A DNA stretch of 64,000 bases from Avena insularis. Its lineage: Eukaryota > Streptophyta > Magnoliopsida > Poales > Poaceae. Position 1 is the first letter of the stretch. Each line of letters starts with the position of its first letter. Below the pieces are notes generated by a model that was not told the origin of the DNA, made no database searches, and was given only the letters and a program-made list of their open reading frames with translations. Below are positions 58,461 through 64,000 of this stretch, piece after piece. The stretch is from positions 236,509,661 through 236,573,660 of the forward strand of contig CM042685.1 in NCBI GenBank assembly GCA_023614405.1. The letters are read 5' to 3'. The position numbers were made by a program, and so were the translations under genes.

Positions 58461-59300
58461 GTAGCCCCCGAGTGATCAGTCGAATCGTAGATTCAGCTGA
58501 GGAATCTTCAATCCTTCGGGTGCAATTATGTATTAACAGTATGTGTGTAGGGATTGTTGATGCGTGTGCCTGACTCACCCGACGGATCAGGGTCAGTTAA
58601 CTGTCTTAGGACGAAACAACACGATCTTCTTCAGATTCGAGTCCCTTAACTCGAATCCGGAACATATGTTGGCGTAATTCAACTTAGGCCGCGGAGGACT
58701 TACAGGAGTGGAATTCCAGTGATTTTAATTGATGTACCCAACGCGTCCGTTGGGATTTTTCGTTGCACCTGTTAGCGCGGATTTTTACTAGCAGAGCGCA
58801 GTCGTGTGCGTTGCCAGGCCATCAGATGATATCTGTAGGTCTTTTCTTTGTGTCACAGACACAGCATCCGAATGTTTGTCACCGCAGAGGTGTTTCGGGT
58901 GGCCAATGAGATCGTTGCTCACTCAGCGTTTTGTTGGGCAGAGTTGCCGAAAAGTTTTTGCATGCGAATCCGAAAGATCGCAGTCGAAGATTTCATAGGG
59001 TGCGCGACCAGCGCTCCCTATGGGAGTAGCACCCGAGTGTCTGTTCGAGTCGTAGACTCGAGCGAAGACTTTATTTCAAACATTGTTCAGTTGTTAAGTC
59101 CATAAGACACAAAAAAATTCGGATGCTTAAATCCATCCTCCCTATGGGAGTAGCCCCCGAGTCCGTAGTGGAGTCGTAGACTCGACGTAGGACTCAAAGA
59201 AATATTTTGTCTTTATTCGTCATTCGGGTGCGCGGTCAGCGCTCCTGATAGGAGTAGCCCCCGAGTATTTAGTTGAATCGAAGATTCGAGTGAGTACTCT
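58461..59300. repeat. polypurine tract and dispersed copies of it in Tat-2
   Basis: GTAGCCCCCGAGTG abuts the LTR at 58461 and is the likely polypurine tract (complement CACTCGGGGGCTAC). The module GGAGTAGC(C/A)CCCGAGT plus a dyad such as GAGTCGTAGACTCGA recurs near 59022, 59150 and 59257, and once more near 63738. The first three of these repeats are each preceded by CGCTCC(C/T) or TCCTCCCTATGGGAG-like sequence. No gene lies here. Confidence 0.7.
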
Positions 59301-59766
59301 TAGCTATGGAGCCGAAGAATTGTAGTTGGTGCTAGTATAGCTTTTGATGACATCAGTGCTGACGATCAATGAGCTCAAGCGTCTGCTACGCCAGAGATGA
59401 CTTGACTGGACGAAACGTGGATCCCACTTGCTGACCTTGAATTGACCGGTCACGCGCGGCGCAGAGATAATTACGGCGTCGCCTCGATTTCCGCGCGTAG
59501 TGGACGGCGTGGTAACGACGGTTCGTTGTGATGCTGACACGTGTATGGTCGGATCTGCCATTGGCGTTAGGTCTTCTGGATGGACGGCTGCCGTGCGTCG
59601 TCTTCGTCGTTATAATCATTGGGGAAAGCTGCAGTTTGTTTTCACCGCATTAGTTCTTGTTTTCACTGCCTCCTTGTGCTCTAGCGATTCTTGCTGCGCG
59701 CTGGGATTTCCTTCCACATTTCCATCTTCCTTTCTGCGCTTTCACTGCCGGCGCCGCCGCAGCGCG
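59301..59766 (+). promoter_or_regulatory. probable promoter and leader of the Tat-2 antisense gene
   Basis: This is GC-rich non-coding sequence before the ATG. GTTATAATCATTGG at 59609-59622 is TATA-like. An upstream in-frame extension to 59500 exists, but ATG 59767 (CGCGATGGGG, followed by KPKKSSSA) matches the lysine/serine-rich starts of this family better. Confidence 0.4.
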
Positions 59767-62576
59767 ATGGGGAAACCGAAGAAATCGTCATCTGCAGTTG
59801 GGACCAGCGCCGCCGGAGGAAAGAAAGGCGCCACCGCTACCCGTGTCACCGACGGTGGCTGGCGGCGATCAGAGACGCGGGAGAGCGATCTCCGCAAGCT
59901 TCGTGAGCGGGGTTTGATCCCGCAAGATAGGGAGGCCGTCAGGCTCCCTGGCAATGAGGTAATCCCCCGTCCCCCATCTGGTTATCGGGTTATGTTTCTC
60001 GCCTTCGTTATGCGTGGGTTTTCTTTTCCAGTCCACAACTTCTTCCGTGGACTTCTCTTTCTCTATGGCATTCAGCTTCATCATTTGTCGCCCAATTCTC
60101 TTCTCCACATTGCTTGCTTCATCACTTTTTGCGAGTGCTGGCTTGGCATCGAGCCGCACTTTGGCCTCTTCCGGAAACTTTATTCCGCGAAGAGGCAGTC
60201 TGGTTCGGATGGTGTGTATCCCATTGGGGGTTGCATCATCTCCCTTAGTCCCAATCTTCTTTTCTTTTCCTTTTCCATGTCTGAATCTGTCCAGTACTAG
60301 CGGAGGCGATGGTTTTATATCCGTGACTCCGTAGTGCCTGGCCAAGATTTTGGCCTTGTTCCTTTTGACCCCTCCTAAAAGATTGAGCCGAAAAGGTCTT
60401 GGAAAAACAAAATCTTGGATGGCGAGGTGGCGGAGATAGAGGCCCTTTACCGTCGGGTGGAGGATCTCCAGCTGATTCCGGAGAAGGAAGTGAACGGCGT
60501 GGACATCATCCAGACGTTTCTCGAGCGTCGGGTGCAGCCTCTCCAAGCGAGGGCGCACCCGATGTTTCTTTATTCTGGGCACCGTGATCCGACGAGGGTT
60601 TCAGCTGAGAAAATATCCGAGGGGGATCTTGACAGGACCCTTCGCTCGCTGCTGAAGTTCAAGGCTGGTGAGGAAATCCCGGGGAAGTCGCTGACTCCGC
60701 CGTTTTCTTCGGCGTTGGCTGTTCCACAGGTGTAGATTTGTGCGCATAGCGTTTTTTGTCGACCGCGTATTTACTTTCCTTTGTTTGCTAACAAAGTTCC
60801 TTCTGGTTTTGCAGAGCTTCAAGGTGTCGGGCATGGTACCGCCATTGCCTGAAAAGTATCCGAATGCCCCGGATAATGACGTGGTGGATTCCGTGTCCGA
60901 GCTGCCGTCGGCGCGATCTCCGGCGGAAGATGCCGACGAGTCGAGTGAGGACCATACGCGCAAACGATCACGGAGCTCCAGCGAGTCTTCGGATGCATCA
61001 ACTCCTCCGACTCCCAGAAACCCTCTGTGCCTTGATCGTCATAGTGACAGGCATGGAGGTTCTTCCTCTCCCATTCCTGCCATTCCTGTGCGGGCTGTAG
61101 CACCGCACCCGCCAGCGAAGCGGAAGAAGGAAGAAAAGAAGGAATAGAAAAAGGAGGAGAAGAAGGAGGAGAAGAGAGCCCGAAGGACTCCTCCTGTCTT
61201 CGACCTGAGCTCACTAGGCTCGTAAGTTTCTTGTTATACTGCTGTCCTTTTCTTTCTTGATTTTGCACTTGTGCCGATTGCTTCGTATGCAGGCATTCCT
61301 CCCACGACTCCTCCAGTGATGGTGATCAGGAGATGATGGGGGAATCGAAAATTGCATCTCCTCCTCCTCAGACGGTGGCAACGTCGGGGGGCGCCGCTCC
61401 GAATCCTCCTCTGCAGGAGGTGCAGGTGGTTGCGCCTCAGAATTTCGCCAGCGGGCCTTCGGAGTCGCCATCAGAGCATGTAAGTACTTCTGTTTCGTGC
61501 CACAGGGGGAGTCCCCGGGTATCTTCGTGTGCGAGTTTTGCTTTTATTCCTTTGTGTTGGGTGCAGTCCCCGAGTCCTTTTTATTACTAGTATTTCTTTT
61601 TCTGCAGCCTTTTGTGCAGGAGGCCAAGCGGCTGGTGCAGGAGTGCCTGGTGCTGGAGGCTAACCTTCGGCAGCTTCAAGGTACCTGTTTGCCTTTTGGT
61701 GCTTCTTTTTTTTATTCTGGTCCTGCTCTCTGATGTTTGCTTGTTTTGAAATGCAGAGGAGCATAATACTTCTCTCCGTGAGGTAGACGCTCTCAAGAAG
61801 AGCCATGGTCAATCGGAGAAGAAGGCCGAGGCCGCCGTAGGTGCGAAGGAACGCCTCGAGCTAGAGCTGACCAAGGCAGCCGAAGCGAAGGAGCGTCTGC
61901 AGCAGGAGGCCGCGGACCGTGAGGAGCAGCTGGCCACTGTTGCGGCTGCGCGCGAGAGGGAGGTGGCGAGCAAGCTCATGGCTGCTGCCAAGGCTGTTTC
62001 GAGTAAGTGTTGTATTTGTGCTTGTTTCTTCGTGTTTCTTTACTTCTTCTGTGCTACTTTTCTTCATGTCCCCTTTCTTTTGTCTCAGATGCCGCAGGCA
62101 TCGAGTTTAACCGAGGCGCTCTAGAGCATGGGAGTGCTCTAGATGATGCTACTGCAGCGGTCGAAGATCGCTGCAGCACCGTCGTCAGCTCCCTTGCCAA
62201 GGCGAAGGAGGTCCTTGGCCGCTTCTACAAGGAGCTTGTCCCTAAGGGCGCGACCCTTGATGATGTGGATGCCCTGGCGGAGGCTTTGTCAGCCGAAGCG
62301 CCTGCGGCGTACAAGCGCAAGCAGAAGGGCATCGGTGCGTCTGTCGGGCTGGCGATGGCCTTGGCGGCTGGAGCGGAGCTCGACCTGCCCCAGATCACCT
62401 CCCGGATGCCGACGACCGCAGACGGATCTGAGGTAGCCTTTGCTGCCTACTCTGCTCGCTGCAAGCGATATGGGCCGAAGCTCATTGATTTGCTGTCTGA
62501 GTATACACTGCGGCAGCAGGGCGGGGCCAAGGCTAGGCAGTCCGGCTCCGAGGCGACTCAGGGTGCCGCGTCTTAG
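59767..62576 (+). pseudogene. antisense ORF of Tat-2, six exons with three nonsense codons
   Basis: Exons 59767-60729, 60815-61221, 61293-61479, 61608-61680, 61757-62002 and 62089-62576 join with GT-AG introns into one frame of 788 codons including the stop. Exon 1 holds the family domain (PPSGYRVMFLAFVMRGFSFP, FLYGIQLHHLSPNSLLHIAC, CWLGIEPHFGLFRKLY). Exons 2-3 are Ser/Pro/acidic and end in a Lys/Glu-rich run. Exons 4-5 form a long coiled coil (KKAEAAVGAKERLELELTKA). Exon 6 is helical and Ala-rich. Stops are TAG at 60298-60300 (before RRRWFYIRD, probably a former Trp), TAA at 60376-60378 and TAG at 61145-61147. The frame is otherwise undamaged, so decay is recent or mild. Confidence 0.75.
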
Positions 62577-62740
62577 GCGTTGTAGGCGTAGGATAATTTG
62601 TAGTCTGCTTTTGCTGTAAATATGTTGATGAACACAATTCTTGTGCCACGTAGTGGCCTTTTATGTGCTGAATGAATTCGCCTGAGTTGTGCACTACCGC
62701 TGTCTGAGTGTTTATGTCCTTTGCTTTTCTGCTGTGCCAG
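62577..62740 (+). other. spacer between the two Tat-2 coding modules
   Basis: It starts as a 3' untranslated region (TTGTGCCACGTAGTGGCC) and ends in a pyrimidine-rich acceptor (CTTTTCTGCTGTGCCAG) at 62740. A comparable CACGTAGTG phrase follows the second module at about 63643. Confidence 0.5.
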
Positions 62741-63557
62741 GTTCCTTCGGGTGTTGACCCCGTTGACACCTACTTTTACTGCATAGCTCGTCCATCTTTG
62801 GATGATTCCTTGCAACTCGCTTTTCTTCGGGATCATGTTCGTAGTCTTGAGAGGGAGTTGCTTGGGTTGCGAGGTCACGCCGATGTTTGGAAGTCCAAGG
62901 CGGATCGTGGTGTAGCCAGAGAGGAGTACTTGATGGCGGAACTGCTTCGGCTGTCTGAGCAGCTTCAATGTAAGTTGTTCTTTGTTTCGAGCTACGGCTC
63001 AGGTCTTCGAGTGAGCCTGCTGGCCTTGCCTTTTATTTTGTGCAATTTTCGCAGGTGCGAACCTTGCTCCGAGGGAAGAGAAAGAGCGTGTCGCTGTTCA
63101 GGTCAATTGTTTGACTCAGCAGGACATGGAGGCTGGCGGCTTCTTTTGGATGGATCGTGACCGTGCTGTGGCTCTGGCCACGGTGCAGGATCGTGTGCAC
63201 CAGGTTTCGCGGGTGCTTCGCCAAGTGCAGTCGTCGCTTTCCTCGGTGTTGCACATCATGTTTCCTTTGGATGTCGTACCGACGAGCCTTGCGGGTCTTC
63301 TGTCGAAGTTTCAGAGCGTGAGCAATGTCAAGGAGTTGGTGCGGCAACAGCTCGTTGCCGGAGTCAAGGCTGCTTTGTCTCTTGTGAGGCTGCATCGGCC
63401 TGATGTAGATTTATCTGTAGTGGCGGCTGGGCCACCTCCTCGTCCGGATGGTGGTGAGTGGGACATGCGTCCATATTATGCAGCTGTAAGGCAGTATGCC
63501 GAACAGGTCGTAGATTTGTTTGAGCAGCGTGCTCAGGTTATCCTTCAGAATAGGTAG
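62741..63557 (+). CDS. second antisense coding module of Tat-2 (two exons, no own start)
   Basis: Exon 62741-62969 follows a clear acceptor and reads VPSGVDPVDTYFYCIARPSL then a charged helix (DHVRSLERELLGLRGHADVW). A GT-AG intron leads to exon 63055-63557, with a globular-looking end (DRVHQVSRVLRQVQSSLSSV, VVPTSLAGLLSKFQSV, RPYYAAVRQYAEQVVDLFEQ) and TAG. The exons add to 243 open codons with no stop. There is no convincing start codon, so it should be spliced to an upstream exon; exons 1 and 3 of the preceding gene end in the right phase. It looks like an alternative to exons 4-6: coiled coil, then helical domain. It could instead be the end of a duplicated gene. Confidence 0.6.
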
Positions 63558-64000
63558 TACCTATAAAAGAGATAGATGTAAAATTTGTATATTTTGACTG
63601 GGCGTGTTGTGCCCTTTGTTGTAAAGGTTTGTTTGTTGTAAGCACGTAGTGCTTTGTTTGAGTACGTGTCCTTTTCGTTTGCCTGACGTTGTCAGCTACT
63701 CAGGTGTACACGCGTGATCCTCAGTCGATGAAATCGTGAGGTGGGGGGAGCCCCCGAGTGTGTTGTATCATAAAGTAAAGTTGCAAAAGAGCGAACTGGA
63801 GTTTGGGGCAAGACACTTAGCTTTATTTATATCGTAATGGAGGAAGTACATTGTTCGGCTGAATAGCCTTGGCTAAAAAGCCTTATTGAAAGTAAAGGGG
63901 TAGGTAGCTAGGGGTAGAATAAATGCATAAGTGCGATGTTCCATGGGTTGGAGTATGCGACTCTAGGCTCCACGTGCTTGAGGCGATAGGCGCCACCTGG
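63558..64000. other. Tat-2 region downstream of the antisense modules
   Basis: This holds the probable 3' untranslated region, another polypurine-like module (GGGGGGAGCCCCCGAGTG at about 63735-63752), and AT-richer sequence that should lead to the end of pol outside the window. I see no coding region. Confidence 0.5.

Larger units (their letters stand above)
57989..64000 (-). mobile_element. Tat-2: second Tat-lineage element, inserted in Tat-1 gag, runs off the window
   Basis: A 472-bp LTR (57989-58460) opens inside Tat-1 gag (left flank CCCAT at 57984-57988). It is followed by a purine-tract complement, a spacer with repeated purine-tract-like modules, and an antisense gene on the plus strand with the same family domain as Tat-1. 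This is the 3' side of a minus-strand element. Its pol, gag and other LTR must lie to the right of 64000. Sequence and LTR differ enough from Tat-1 to be a separate family. Confidence 0.8.

Overview
The window looks like repeat-rich nuclear DNA of a grass, probably a pooid. The evidence is a BARE/Angela-type copia LTR start (TGTTGGAGATATG), Stowaway MITEs, a chromodomain gypsy element with ~4 kb LTRs, and Tat-type gypsy elements with the grass 'putative gypsy type transposon' antisense ORF. I find no rRNA, tRNA or recognisable housekeeping gene. About nine tenths of the sequence can be assigned to nested, mostly decayed transposable elements. The only candidate host gene is a 58-codon membrane-protein ORF at 29282-29458.

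Layout, left to right. 1-1215: the end of a Stowaway MITE and the 3' part of a dead L1-type LINE (minus). 1216-3672: unassigned sequence. 3678-23293: a giant non-autonomous, LARD-like LTR element on the minus strand, flanked by TATAT duplications. It has 6.4 kb LTRs, a 2.7 kb internal region without gag or pol, a rearranged right end, and a 3.86 kb solo LTR nested in its right LTR. 23299-25322: unassigned DNA with a Stowaway MITE at 24461-24584. 25323-29223: a complete Mutator-like element (9-bp duplication, ~110 bp terminal inverted repeats, transposase on the minus strand with two nonsense codons). It sits just downstream of the stop codon of the 58-codon ORF. 30211-30718: a Harbinger-like fragment.

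30719-64000 is a stack of retrotransposons. The oldest is a Tekay/Del-like chromodomain gypsy element (minus; 3' LTR 30719-34696, pol 34748-37620, gag 44626-45543, PBS 45991-46002, start of 5' LTR 46006-46162). A plus-strand copia LTR (37621-38934) landed in its pol, and a minus-strand copia (38935-44625) landed in that LTR. A deletion then removed the right-hand parts. The gypsy 5' LTR was hit at 46163 by a Tat-lineage element (Tat-1), whose gag was hit at 57989 by a second one (Tat-2), which runs off the window.

The most unusual part is the Tat pair. Each carries, between its 3' LTR and pol, a multi-exon gene on the strand opposite pol. The Tat-1 antisense gene can be read in one frame through eight exons (about 1177 aa), while its gag-pol is broken by many stops and frameshifts. 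Tat-2 has a six-exon homologue with three stops and a second, downstream two-exon coding module. Copies of a polypurine-tract-like motif are amplified around both genes, and a 60-bp minisatellite lies in a Tat-1 intron. Splice sites, families and ages are inferred from sequence alone; no searches were run.
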